A stretch of 64,000 nucleotides of DNA, from the NCBI GenBank assembly GCA_964590315.1, contig CAZPVS010000003.1, positions 17,802 to 81,801 on the forward strand, given 5' to 3'. The position numbers and the translations under genes were made by a program. This stretch comes from JALRHH01 sp964590315 (GTDB taxonomy: Bacteria > Patescibacteriota > Saccharimonadia > Saccharimonadales > JALRHH01). Below the pieces are notes generated by a model. It worked only from the letters and a program-made list of their open reading frames with translations, had not been told where the DNA came from and did no database searches. The stretch's first letter is position 1. The number at the start of each line of letters is the position of its first letter. Shown here piece by piece: positions 1 to 11,400 of this stretch.

Positions 1-3000
1 CGGACGTTTGTCTCATACCATTCCCCAACACCAGTTGGATTATTACCACTCGCAATAGTGGTATTGGCACTAATCGGTGTTACCAGAACCTTGGGAATAC
101 ATGTAGATGCCGCAGACCGACCACCTATCAGATAAATATAGCCATTGGCAGACACTGCCCTTGAGTCACGCAGAGGGGTAGGAAGACTTGTCGTATCCTG
201 CCAGGCATCAACAGTACCGTCACTGTTGATTTGTGTGAACTGTACGTCATTCAGGTAATTTGTGCCGTCAAAACCACCAAATACATACAGGTTATTCGCG
301 TATGCAGTCACTGCTGCGCCTGCTCGTCCCACATTAAATTGTGTGGTGGATGTCCACGATCCAGTAATGTTGCCGCCGCTATTTTGCTGTGGACTCACGT
401 ATACCGTCGTTTGTGCAACATTGCTGACGTTTAAGCCGCCTACAAGGTAAATACGATTATTCCACACCGCAGTACTAAACTGTTTGCGGCCATTAGATAA
501 TGTGGCGGTGGTCGTTCCCCACGTTGGGTTACCCGAACTGATGGAGGTCGTATAGTAATTCGAACTCGTCGTGCTTCCCCCGCTCGTCTGTCCCGCTATC
601 CAGTACAGTGTTCCGGCTACCGCTTCGAGCGACCCCCAGGCGCGACCCCCAGGCATACTACCCCCGGCAGCCCATGTTCCAACAGAACCATCGTTTGCGC
701 TAATAGGCGCATATTCAACGCTACTGGTGACTGATGTACAGTCCGTAGCACTAATACAGCCGCCTCCGACATAGAGGTAGCCATTAAGGATGGCCGCGCT
801 AGCCCCCCACCTATCCGTTGACGCAGTAAAGGTTTGGTCAGATTGAGCGGTAAAATTATTGACGGCTCCACTATCATTGTTATATAGCTGGAATGTTTGT
901 ACTTCTTCCTGCATATCAGTACAGCCGGCAGGCGCATAAAGCGCCGCACAACCGCCAATCGCATAGACATAGCCATTACTGACTGCCGCTCGCAAGTCCC
1001 ATCGTGGAGTTACCACTACTCCCGAACTACTCCACGGCCCCATGTCCCCCGTACTGACATCGATTCTTGAGAATAATAAGTCCTGTAATGATTCTGCACC
1101 ACTATAGCCTGCTAACGAGTAGATGTACCCATTGTAGCCAAACGAGACGGCCCGTCGACGAACTGGATCCATCTGAGCAGTTGCAAATTGCCACACCCCA
1201 CCAGATTGAGCCACGATATTATTGCTATCATCTATCTTTGCGAAAATAGTATCCTTACGGTTTGCGGCATAATTACTCCCGCATGGATCATTTGCAGAAC
1301 CCACGGCAGAGCACGATCCACCAACAAGATAAATACGATTTGCATAAATAGTTCCGGCCATCAGGCCAAGGCCCTGATTGCCTCCATTGATGTTGTCGGC
1401 ATCTATTTGGAGCTGGCCAGTGGTCGTACAGGTATTTACCGCACCTGCAGTGTCGATGTTACATTTAATCGTATCGGAGTGATATGTGCTACACCCGATG
1501 CCACTTGTGGCACTACACCCACCAAGCATGTAGAGGTTGCCCGGGTTCGTTGCTACTGCCGCGGGGTTAGCACGAGTAAACATATACATATAGCCTCGGG
1601 CGTCATCCGCAGTGCCAGTCAAACCCACACTTGCAAACGTTTGTGATGTCCACGCGCCGGTTAGGGAACCATCGGCATTGAGGCCGACCCTCCATATACT
1701 ACTTTGCCAGGCTAAAGAGTTGGTACCTCCGGCTACATAGATGACATTATTAAAGACAGCTGTACCGGCCGCTCCAAGGCCGGCGGTGCCATTGATACGA
1801 TTAGTGCTGTCGACACACCAATGTCCATATGAAGTACCTGAGCATGTCGACGGAGCAGCGAGCGCTCCTGTAGTTGATATGGCGGAATAAGAGATGTTAC
1901 CACTCATGTTTGAGCTACAGGAGCTACTGGCCGTAACACACCCTCCGATGTTGTAAATAAAGCCGTTGTTGATAACAACCATGCTCGACATTTGGCCACC
2001 TTGCCCTGCGCTGTCACCTGGCGGAGGCAGGTCACAGTTAGTTGGAGACCCGCCACTACAGGGGGCGGTCCCGCTCGGCTCTGAATTGTTGACCGTACTC
2101 GCATCACCGTCGGGGTTAATGACACCATAATCCACATCTGCGAGTGTGGATATACAATTGCCACTTGAGGTATCCTGTTGGGCACAGCCTCCAAAACGAT
2201 ATAGCCCTCCTTGCCATGCAATAAAGCTATAGCCTACCCGTTGATTAGATAAATTAAGAATCTCGTTCCATGGCGCTATTGAACCATCAGCATTAATACT
2301 GGCGAGCTGCGTCGTAGAGCTCACTGTTGTACAATACCCACTTCCATTGACTGCGGTACAGCCACCAGCCAAATATATGTATGCTCCCCAAACCGCAGAG
2401 AAATTACCGCCAAGCGTCGCTCGTGCCCCAGAGAAGCTCTCTGTCGCAATCCAAGCATTAAGTGACCCGCTACTGTTAATCTTTGCATAATACACGGCGC
2501 TGCGCATATTGGCGCTTGAAGTAGCTGCTCCCTCGAACCCTCCGATTGTATACAGCACATCATTATATATATGTACCGTATGCATATGCGTACCTGCTCC
2601 GGCCGGTAATGCAGTACCTGGGTTCCAGCTCCCAAGAGTACCCGTAGGATTGATATTGGCATACTCCACCGTTGTCACCCCACCGCTCGCGGCATTCGTT
2701 TGGCCACCTACCAGATATAATCGATTATTGTATGCTGCAGCAGCCAAATAACTCCTGGCGGTTCCACCGCTAAGACCCGTGTCACTATACCAATAGGCAG
2801 CTGTCCCGCCTGTCGGGTGCCATAATTGCGGTTCACCATTTGCCCCGAGCTTTGCAATATAAATTGTAGACGTGCGATTGCCGCTCCCATCCAGGCCACC
2901 AATGACGTAGAGATAGCCGTTATATGCCACCATGCTATGCCCTCTTCTCGCGGAAGGCAGAGCGTATGCCGAATCACTACACCATCCGCTGCAGGCTCCT

Positions 3001-4973
3001 GCGCCCGGGTTGGGACTCTCTATAGCCAAGGAACTGGAATTGAACTTCGCCCAACTGACTTCGGTCTGCGTAGCAGTCGTATATGTAGCAGGATTGATCG
3101 CAATCGTGCCACTCCCCCATTGGTCTGTAATTGATGTGTCCGCATAAGTTGCTGTACCCGTAGATACACCTGATGCCGGGGGAGTGTCGAGTGATGCAGC
3201 TGCATAGGCGCACCCTCCTGAGGCCGAGGAACGAGCAGAACCAATTTTGGTATGACCAGATGGTACCCACCCAGTCGCACTGGGATTATCATTATCTGCA
3301 CCTGCAGCACGAATAATCAATGTTGCGTCATTGCTAGGAGTAATTGCCGGGAATACCGGCTGATTATTTGAAGCACCCGAGTTATTGGTCGTCGGAGTCG
3401 GAGTGACCGGAGTACTCGAATTGAAGTTTGTGACCCGCACAATTATGCCAGCCATCTGCTCACTCGCTGACGTAGTCCAAGTATAACTGGCCGCTTCGTT
3501 CCCCCCACTGACATTACTGCCAATCTTGTAATATCCTGAGAATTCCCCAGTGTCGGCGAACTCGGTCCACCCCCCACCTACTGGCTCAGTCATTGTTACA
3601 CTACGTCCTGCATTCTGGTCCTTGCACATAACAGCAATGTACAAATCACCAGCCGGTCGACTCGTAGGCATGTTCATTTGAAATGTCGTCCCGTTACTCC
3701 CATCAAGCGTTTCTTGCTGGGCGACAATTTGTGGTTTAGACGGCCCTGTCCTTCCGCCCGACCGGTATACATAGCCCCCCGCGGCGGCTGTGGCCACATC
3801 CCACGCACCCTGGCTCATGTCCAGATTTTGCTCCCACGCATTGATACGGGCACCTGTCGTTTGACTCTTCTGAATCAGTTCGTTGTCGATATCAAAATCG
3901 GTATTTGTTTCGTTATTACCGCGCATCAACTTGGCTGCAGTCTCTACATATATAGTCGGGTCAATTGAGAGTGGATAGTTTGCCTGTAGTAAGTTTGTGG
4001 TGACAATTTTTAGGGTAGTACCCTCGAGTTCGAAGTGGCTTTGCGCTTTTGAAGGCTGCTTCTCGGACTCAATAACGACTGGTGCAGGTACCCGGAAGAG
4101 CAGCTTGTTTTTCTTTGAATTTTGGCGCGCTTTTTCTAGTAACTGTTTGTCTGCGTCGGTTCCGGCAGAAACATTACCATTTATGGGTAGGTCGCTCCCG
4201 TATACACCGATAGAGCCGTCTTTCTCGAGACGAGCTTCTACGCCATTTGCAACGGTCAGTTCAAACTCAAACGTTATACTGTCTTTATCATAGCTCTCGA
4301 GGAGAATATCTTCTTTCACACTCGCCGAACGAGCAGTATACACGACATAACCATTCTGTTTCATGAGGCGATAGAAAATTTGATTGTCTTCTTTTTTGGC
4401 CTCGTCCAATCGGAATTTTGGCACCAGCCCAAAGTCAACATTGCTCATCTTGTCAGAGACTTGTACCCCTTTTGATGGGTCGGAACTAAATGAGGCCTCA
4501 AAACGAGGCTGATTACTACCGGAGGTGATAGATCCACTTGTACCGGCAAAATTCTCGTTATACACAAATTTCTCGTCTTGGGCATTTTCTTTCAGGAGTT
4601 TGCCAAATTCAATATTCTTTTTGGGTAACACGGCGCGCGCTTCTTCACTGACACGATACGGACGGTCTTCAATAAAAGGCTGCACAATGGTTGCAACCAC
4701 CGATAGCAAGAACATGCCGGCCACGCCGATAACATACGCACGGCGCAAGTAATTTTTGAATGGCCAACGGGCAAATTCGGATGCCTTGAATTTTGCCCAT
4801 ATAGACTGCCTCCTCTTAGAAGCAACTTTGCCTATAGAACGCACGAGCCAGTACTTCTGCCCACTATGTCGTTTTTTGTTCTTCGTAGGACGGTGGGATG
4901 GGTCATCAGAACCATACAGACGGCCGTGCGGCTGCCGTGCATATGAACCTCTCGATGATTTTATGTTATCCAT
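1..4973 (-). CDS. Kelch/beta-propeller surface protein with N-terminal membrane anchor (partial, C-terminus outside window)
   Basis: The frame is open from an ATG at 4973 to the left edge, giving at least 1657 residues with no stop. The first ~79 residues are basic and polar, followed by one membrane segment (about 80-99), so the rest is predicted to be outside the membrane. From about residue 650 a unit recurs that ends in a YNGYLYVIGG-like strand, the kelch signature; I count at least 16 copies (for example near 2940, 2710, 1330, 1130, 970, 780, 460 and 140) before the edge. The middle (about 3350-3900) is Thr/Ser/Asn-rich and looks like a carbohydrate-binding-type jelly roll; this is an inference. 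It resembles the 1445-aa kelch protein at 16907-21244 in architecture. A short hairpin (4986-5001) precedes the start. Likely role is adhesion or host contact; no enzyme motif was seen. Confidence 0.85.
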   Translation of the reverse strand, partial: MDNIKSSRGSYARQPHGRLYGSDDPSHRPTKNKKRHSGQKYWLVRSIGKVASKRRQSIWAKFKASEFARWPFKNYLRRAYVIGVAGMFLLSVVATIVQPFIEDRPYRVSEEARAVLPKKNIEFGKLLKENAQDEKFVYNENFAGTSGSITSGSNQPRFEASFSSDPSKGVQVSDKMSNVDFGLVPKFRLDEAKKEDNQIFYRLMKQNGYVVYTARSASVKEDILLESYDKDSITFEFELTVANGVEARLEKDGSIGVYGSDLPINGNVSAGTDADKQLLEKARQNSKKNKLLFRVPAPVVIESEKQPSKAQSHFELEGTTLKIVTTNLLQANYPLSIDPTIYVETAAKLMRGNNETNTDFDIDNELIQKSQTTGARINAWEQNLDMSQGAWDVATAAAGGYVYRSGGRTGPSKPQIVAQQETLDGSNGTTFQMNMPTSRPAGDLYIAVMCKDQNAGRSVTMTEPVGGGWTEFADTGEFSGYYKIGSNVSGGNEAASYTWTTSASEQMAGIIVRVTNFNSSTPVTPTPTTNNSGASNNQPVFPAITPSNDATLIIRAAGADNDNPSATGWVPSGHTKIGSARSSASGGCAYAAASLDTPPASGVSTGTATYADTSITDQWGSGTIAINPATYTTATQTEVSWAKFNSSSLAIESPNPGAGACSGWCSDSAYALPSARRGHSMVAYNGYLYVIGGLDGSGNRTSTIYIAKLGANGEPQLWHPTGGTAAYWYSDTGLSGGTARSYLAAAAYNNRLYLVGGQTNAASGGVTTVEYANINPTGTLGSWNPGTALPAGAGTHMHTVHIYNDVLYTIGGFEGAATSSANMRSAVYYAKINSSGSLNAWIATESFSGARATLGGNFSAVWGAYIYLAGGCTAVNGSGYCTTVSSTTQLASINADGSIAPWNEILNLSNQRVGYSFIAWQGGLYRFGGCAQQDTSSGNCISTLADVDYGVINPDGDASTVNNSEPSGTAPCSGGSPTNCDLPPPGDSAGQGGQMSSMVVINNGFIYNIGGCVTASSSCSSNMSGNISYSAISTTGALAAPSTCSGTSYGHWCVDSTNRINGTAGLGAAGTAVFNNVIYVAGGTNSLAWQSSIWRVGLNADGSLTGAWTSQTFASVGLTGTADDARGYMYMFTRANPAAVATNPGNLYMLGGCSATSGIGCSTYHSDTIKCNIDTAGAVNTCTTTGQLQIDADNINGGNQGLGLMAGTIYANRIYLVGGSCSAVGSANDPCGSNYAANRKDTIFAKIDDSNNIVAQSGGVWQFATAQMDPVRRRAVSFGYNGYIYSLAGYSGAESLQDLLFSRIDVSTGDMGPWSSSGVVVTPRWDLRAAVSNGYVYAIGGCAALYAPAGCTDMQEEVQTFQLYNNDSGAVNNFTAQSDQTFTASTDRWGASAAILNGYLYVGGGCISATDCTSVTSSVEYAPISANDGSVGTWAAGGSMPGGRAWGSLEAVAGTLYWIAGQTSGGSTTSSNYYTTSISSGNPTWGTTTATLSNGRKQFSTAVWNNRIYLVGGLNVSNVAQTTVYVSPQQNSGGNITGSWTSTTQFNVGRAGAAVTAYANNLYVFGGFDGTNYLNDVQFTQINSDGTVDAWQDTTSLPTPLRDSRAVSANGYIYLIGGRSAASTCIPKVLVTPISANTTIASGNNPTGVGEWYETNV

Positions 4974-5449
4974 CTCTGTTATTTGCCCTTCCCGAAGGAC
5001 GTTTTTCTTATGCTTATATCATACCGTGTCTGACCCTGTTTTCAAAGTGTTTTGGAGAGATATGCTCTCCGTTCATCAGCACAAAACAAAAGAGAGGTGG
5101 GATAGTCCTCTCTTTCGTCTACTAGGCACGCACAATTTGCGAGATGTGTGGTACACATGTTTGTTTTTGGTACGAGAGTGTCAAGAACTCGTACTAAGGT
5201 GGTTTTTGTTTTTCATGCTTCACTGCTTATTAGCAGAGAAACGTTCCCATTCGTCGGGACGGACGAATCAGAACCACCCATCATTGTGCGTGCCATTGTA
5301 TCTGTTATGTCTACATGTAAGTTTATTTATGGTCCGCTCATAGTATTCCTCATAGGATTAATCATCGCGGTGCCGGTAATAAACAATGTGCTCATTGGCA
5401 GTCGTGGGATTCTTTGATGTTTCTGTAAGTTATTCATTTTATGCATCTC
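4974..5449. other. 476-bp intergenic region with inverted repeats
   Basis: No convincing gene. Besides the terminator it holds GGAGAG/CTCTCC around 5054-5070 and GTACGAG/CTCGTAC at 5170-5176 and 5188-5194. These may be operators or RNA hairpins in the 3' region of the giant gene or the leader of the kelch gene. The short plus-strand reading frames here have no family resemblance. Confidence 0.5.
5084..5116 (-). terminator. Intrinsic terminator after the 2768-aa giant gene
   Basis: A 7-bp inverted repeat (AGAGAGG at 5091-5097, CCTCTCT at 5107-5113) is followed on the minus strand by TTTTGTTTTG. It lies downstream of the gene ending at 5450 and upstream of the kelch gene starting at 4973, so the two are probably separate transcripts. 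Confidence 0.6.
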
Positions 5450-8400
5450 CTACGTATTACTAAAGGTGAAGTCTAAGTTTTCTACATATACATTCTTATT
5501 GTTCCGAGCACTCATATTAATCTTGAAGATCACATAATCACCCGCCACGAAGCTACAACCTGTCTCATCACCCGTTTGTGATCGTTGCTCCCAGCTGTTA
5601 GAACTCTGCGTAATATTGGTACTGGATCCACATAATGAAATCGTTCCGCCACTGACGTTCTTGCGATAGACCTCCAGGTTGGCGAGTGCGTTAGTGTCAC
5701 TGGCATCATCTCGGTAGGCGGTCAGTTTGATAGTATTTGCATCTAGGAAGCCCTTAAACGTAGATGGTAATTTGTAATTCACGTATATGCTGTAGGTCTG
5801 CAGGGTAGCCTGTGGTGAAGTCCAGCGGTAGTAACTGCGTGCCTCGCCTGAAGCACAGAAGGTGGTATTAACTGATAGGCCGCCGCCATTACCACAGAAG
5901 TCTGCTGTCATCGTACCAACGCCACTGCCATTGAGCACGGCACCTGCATACTCCGGTGTCAGGGTAATAATGTTGTCGGGAGCCGAGCCACAGGCACCCC
6001 ACCCATCAGACTCATAACACTGAATCCGACCGGTTGTTGTGTCGTAGTACATCGAACCATAGTAGGTGCTGTCTCCATTGGCAACCGGTGGGGCTGATGA
6101 CCGGTCAAGTGTAAACAATGTGATTGGTCCACCGTCGATACCACCACCAATTTGCACGTTGGAAGGCTGTGTCGTCGTATCGTTACGCATGAAGCTCAGG
6201 TTATCGATGTAGATTGTGCGAGCAGTCGCGTCTGTCTGACGAATGATTAAGTCTGGGTTTGTAGCGGTCGTACTATCGGTCGTAATCGTACAGGTTATCT
6301 TCGTCCATACAGAGGTTGACAACGTCTGGGAGCTGTAGCTTGTACATGGCTCAATGTCAGTACCACCGTCGCGAGAGTAGGCCACTTGTAATGTACTGAA
6401 TGTGCCTGCTGACAGCTTGGCCGTGAATGACACTTGGTACGTCGTGCTGACGACGGGGTTAGCAGTCAGATTGTTACGCACGCCGTCATTAGCCAGTGCG
6501 GTGGTAGTGACCGATACGCCTGCTTGACCGGTAACATATTGTCCAGCGGTTGTCGTGCGACTACGGGAGGCGCTCCCCACTGTTGTCCAGTCGGTGTTAA
6601 AGCTCGACGACGTTTCGGCGCCACCATTATCAGCAAGTTCAGTACCGCGATTGTTGACACTGAACAAGTTTGTTCCAATTGAGCTTTGTACCTCTAAAAG
6701 ACCGCCATTTATCGGAGTTGTTCCATTGTTACGGATAGTAAATCCGTCGGCTGAACCACCGGACGCGTTGAGCACGATTTCTGCACCACCTGCAGAGGTT
6801 AAAGTGTTATTGTAGGCAGACTGAAGGTCAGTCGAACTTGATGCACCGGCAGCAGTCCAGTCGGTACCGTTCCATATGAGCGTAGCGGTACTGTTAGCTT
6901 TCATTGCAATATCAATCGGTGTTCGTGCCGCATTGAGTCTCATAGTGAAGTCAAGTGATCCACTCCGTGCAGATATGTACAGCACACGGCCAATAACAGA
7001 CTGTGCCGGATCAGGCACTGTCAGTACAGACCCAAGATTTGTGTTTGCCTTCACTGGTAACGAGCTGTAGAGGTCGACATTTCCTGCAGTGATAGACGTA
7101 CTGCTGGTAAATGCTTGTTCCGCAGCAGAAGTAAAGGCACTGGTAGAGAGGTTGACGAGGCCTTGCGAACCACTACCCGTTGCCGCACCTCCAGAGATAG
7201 TTACTGAACCACCGTTGTTGTTTCCAGAGCCTGCAGCATCACCACCCTGCAGCACAAGCCCACCACCAGTATTACCTGTAGTAGAGCCGTTAGCCTGCCC
7301 TGCCCTGAGGGTCATCTGATAGCCCGCAGCGTTGGCGGTCGTGTTCTGCGCAACGCTCAAGGTGCGGTTAGCTCCCTGGGCGAAGGTAATATCACCCCCG
7401 GCCGTAATACTATCGTCCAGGTTAATGACCCCCGTGCCATTAGCAAGCAAAGTTAGATCCTGGTTCGTTCCGGTAGTAATATCAGTGGTCACACCGCTGA
7501 ATACCATCTGGCCACTGAATAGCGCAGCAGCTGTTGACGTACTGTATATCGCATAGTTAGTACTGCCGCCCCCGTTACCCTGTATGTAAATACCGTAGTT
7601 GTTGGTCGTGCCACCGGCACCACTTGGCTGCGTAATATGCAGACCGTAGTTGTTCAGGGTGCCACCTGCGCCAGCTGCGGCTGTATTTGAGCCAACCTTG
7701 ACGCCGTAGTTGTTCCAGGTGCCTGATGTATTGCCGCCGTGACCGTTTAGGTTGCCTACTTCGAGACCCATGTAATTGGTAATGGTGCCGGTGCCAGCAA
7801 TGGACGGACCAGCAGCATACAGGGCGCGAGCATCAGTGACAACACCGGTAAAGCCAGCAGCGATATCGATACGGTTGTAGCCACCGTAAACGTCACCAAT
7901 AGTGTAGTTACTGCCACTAAGGTTTGGAATGTTAATGAAACCGTAGACATTGGACAGTGAGCCGCCACTTGGATTAACACTGAATTGGTTCTGGATACCG
8001 TAGACGGAGCTTGTGGTTGTGGTGTTCAGGGCGCCTCCAACAACCAGCTTAGAGTTGGTGATTGAGTTACCGTTGACACTCAGGCGGGTACTGTCCACAG
8101 TGACTTCTGCGCCAGAACGACCAAGGGTGATGGCGGTTGCGGTAGTAGTACCAAGACTGAGGGTGCCAGCAGCTGAAACGTCAACGGTGGGAGTTAAGAC
8201 ACTGGTGTCAGCATAGAGGCTCCTCCAACTGAAAGCAGCAGAGCCAAGATCAATAGTGTTGTCTGCACCGGTAAGGAGACTAGTGTTAATGGCAACGCTG
8301 CTGAGGTTGGACAGTGCAGTGTTGGCACCAGCTCCCCCTGCTGCCGCACCAATCACCCGCCAGAGTGATGCACCACTATCATATGCCAGTTCTACGGAAG

Positions 8401-11400
8401 CGCCAGTCAGAATTGAGAGGTCGCTGCCAGTACCGGTAATGATGCGGTTCGCCGCGCTGGAACTTCCAGAGTTATTGCTTAAAGTGGCAGTGTTGGCACC
8501 GATATTCATAAGGGTGATGATACGACCGTCCGTGCCACCAGCTATGCCAGTAATGGTCTGTGCGGAAGCGCCAGTAAGGCGGAAGAGCGCGCCGGTGCCA
8601 AAATCAACATTATTACTCGTTCCGGTGGTACTGAAATCAGTCCCCCGCTGGAAAGCAACATTGCCACCATTGGATATGGTCAGCCCGCCGTTCAAAGTGG
8701 TGGCCTGTGTCACCGTCAATGCCCCATTCACAGTTGTAGTGATACCGGTTCGGGAGATAGATACGGCATTAGCATTGGTTGTACCGAGATTGAGGGTGGC
8801 GGCACCACCGGTATCGACAGTTAGGGTGTTTGCTCCACCACTCCTAATACTTAAGGCACCGGAAGATACGAGGTTAGTGCTTGAACCAAGACTGACGGTG
8901 CCAGAACCAGCTTGGATCGTTAGATCACCAGCAGTCGTACTAACAGTACTTGCTGCGTTGCCAGTAATAGCAAAGTCATCTTGTGGGGTGAGGAGGTAGC
9001 TAGAGCCATTAGATTGCCCGGCGTAGATGGTGTTGGTGCCCGCGTCGCTAATACTACTAGCGCCGGTGCCAGAATAGATGTTGTCGGAGAGATAGGTGTT
9101 GTCTGAGGCGGCATCGTTAACCTCTATGGCGTACCCAGTGCCGGCAGTATCGGTAATAGTGTTGCTGGTGATGTGGGTACGGTCAGAGTCATTGACATAG
9201 ATGGAGGAGTGGGCGGTGCTGGCAGTATTGTCTTTGAGGTTGTTGCTGGTAATGGTGTTGTCGGTACCACTGGTGATGCGGATACCGCTGCTGCCGCTAC
9301 TAACGACGTTGTTGTTGGCTACCATGGTGAAGAATGAGGCACTTAGCCAGATGCCATGACCAGTCATTCCAAAGAGTATGTTATTGGTGACAACGTTGCT
9401 CCGACCGTTGCCTATGTATATACCGTTGCCCGTGTTGGCCTGAAGGGTGTTGTTGGTGATGTTGTTGTAGGATGAAGTGTTGAGGCGGATACCGTCACTG
9501 ATGAAGTTGCTAATCCAGGTGTTGGTCACAATACCACCCTGACGACTACCGGATTGACTCCCCATACCTTCAAGGTAGATACCATACATGGTACCAGTCG
9601 TGTTCGTGGCTTTGTCACCATCCAACCGTACATCACGAATAACAACACCCGTACCAGTCGTGGTATCAGTGTTGGTGATCATGTTCTTGGTTTGGCCGGC
9701 GATGTTCGCAAATTGGATGAGGGTACCACGGCCAGCACCAGACAGCGTCGTGTTATTCGGAATAGAGATAACGTCATCAGTGGTGAAGGTACCTTCGAAG
9801 AGGTAGACCTTTCCGCCAGCGGCAGCAGTTAAGGCACTATTAATCTCTGTTTGGTCAGCAGTACCGTCTGCGACGTAGTCTGCACTGTCTTTGATGGCTT
9901 GGGAGGCGGTGCTGGGGGCGACGGTCTTAGTAGCAGTACTACGGTCTGCCTGCCACTTACCGTTACTGTAGGTTAGGAGACTCTTGGTGGTAGTGTCAAA
10001 GTAGAGCATGCCTTCGGTTGGGGAGGCAGGACGGGAGGCGGTGTTCCCGCCGGTGATGGTGAGGCTCTTACCTGCTGCCACAACAACATCACCATTGAAG
10101 GTAGCCGTACCCGTACCACTTGCAAACGTACCAGAGCTGGCAGATTGGTCGAAGTTGTACGCACCAGCCGCAAAGGTAAAGCCCGTAGCACCAGTAATGG
10201 CACCAGCGGAGCTAATGTCTATGTTAGTGGTCTGGAGGCTAAAGGTACCAGAACCACCACCGATAGTAACAAGACCCGTGCTGGTACCGGTGTTTATGTT
10301 GGTAGCGTTGTTGGCGTTAACGTTAATGTTAGTTACGCCTGTTACACCAACACTGGTACCAGATTGAAGTGCAATAGCACCAGCAGCAGAGTTACCAATG
10401 CTAATGGCACCGGTTGAAGTACCAGTGTTAATGTTGGTGGTGTTGTTAGAGCTAACATTGAGGTTGAGGGTGCCACCAAGGATTGAGGTTGCACCGGTTA
10501 CGGTAACTGTACCGTTAATACCTACGGTGTCGAGTGAATCACCGACGGTGAGACTATCTGCGTCGGCGTTGTTAGCAATTTGGATAGTGTCACAGGTTGC
10601 AGAGTTACATAGTGAAACAGCAGTCGTAGTTGCACCGTTACCAACGGCTAGTGTACCGCTACCACCACCAATGTAGTCGACCGCTGCGGTCAGGACAGAA
10701 GTGTCTGCATAGAGTGTACGCCAGCTGGCAGCAGTAGAGCCAAGATCAAGCGTGTTGTCTGCGTTGGCGAGAAGACTGAGGTTGACGGCTACGGTACCAC
10801 TGAGGTTAGAGAGTTGTTGGTTTGCACCGCCACCGGTTGTGGCAACACCACCAACTATACGCCAGAGACTTGCACCACTGTCATATATAAGAGTAGTTGA
10901 CGCACCGGCAGGTAGGATGAGGTCAGCACCGGTACCGGTCGTAATGCGGTTAGCTGCTGATGAGCTACCCGAATCGTTAGACAGTGTGACGTTTGCGCTA
11001 GCGTCAGCATTAACTAGTGTGAGCATAAATCCATCACGGCCACCGGCAATACCCGTAATAGTCTGGGCTGCACCAGACGTGTCTAAGCGAACGAGAGAGG
11101 CACCGCCAAAGTCTACGTTGTTGGCAGAGCCGGCAGTGGTGTAATCTGCACCACGCTTTGTGGCAAGTGAACCAGTTATGTCGGTGGTGTCAGTGACGGC
11201 GTTGCCGAGGGTGGTGTTGCCGTTAATCGTGACATTTTCATTCACAACAAGCGCACCATTTACCGTGAAGTTTGTACCACTGGCTCCAGCTGCGATACTG
11301 CCATCGCCATTTACCTGGAATGATGTCGTGGCTCCATTGTTTGAAGTTGTCTTGAATACATACTGTCCGGCATTACTGCTTTGTATGTCAATTGATACGC

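Noticed and set aside
4756..5343. 195-aa plus-strand ORF
   Set aside because: Overlaps the start of the kelch gene on the other strand and the intergenic terminator; Cys/Leu-rich without domain features.
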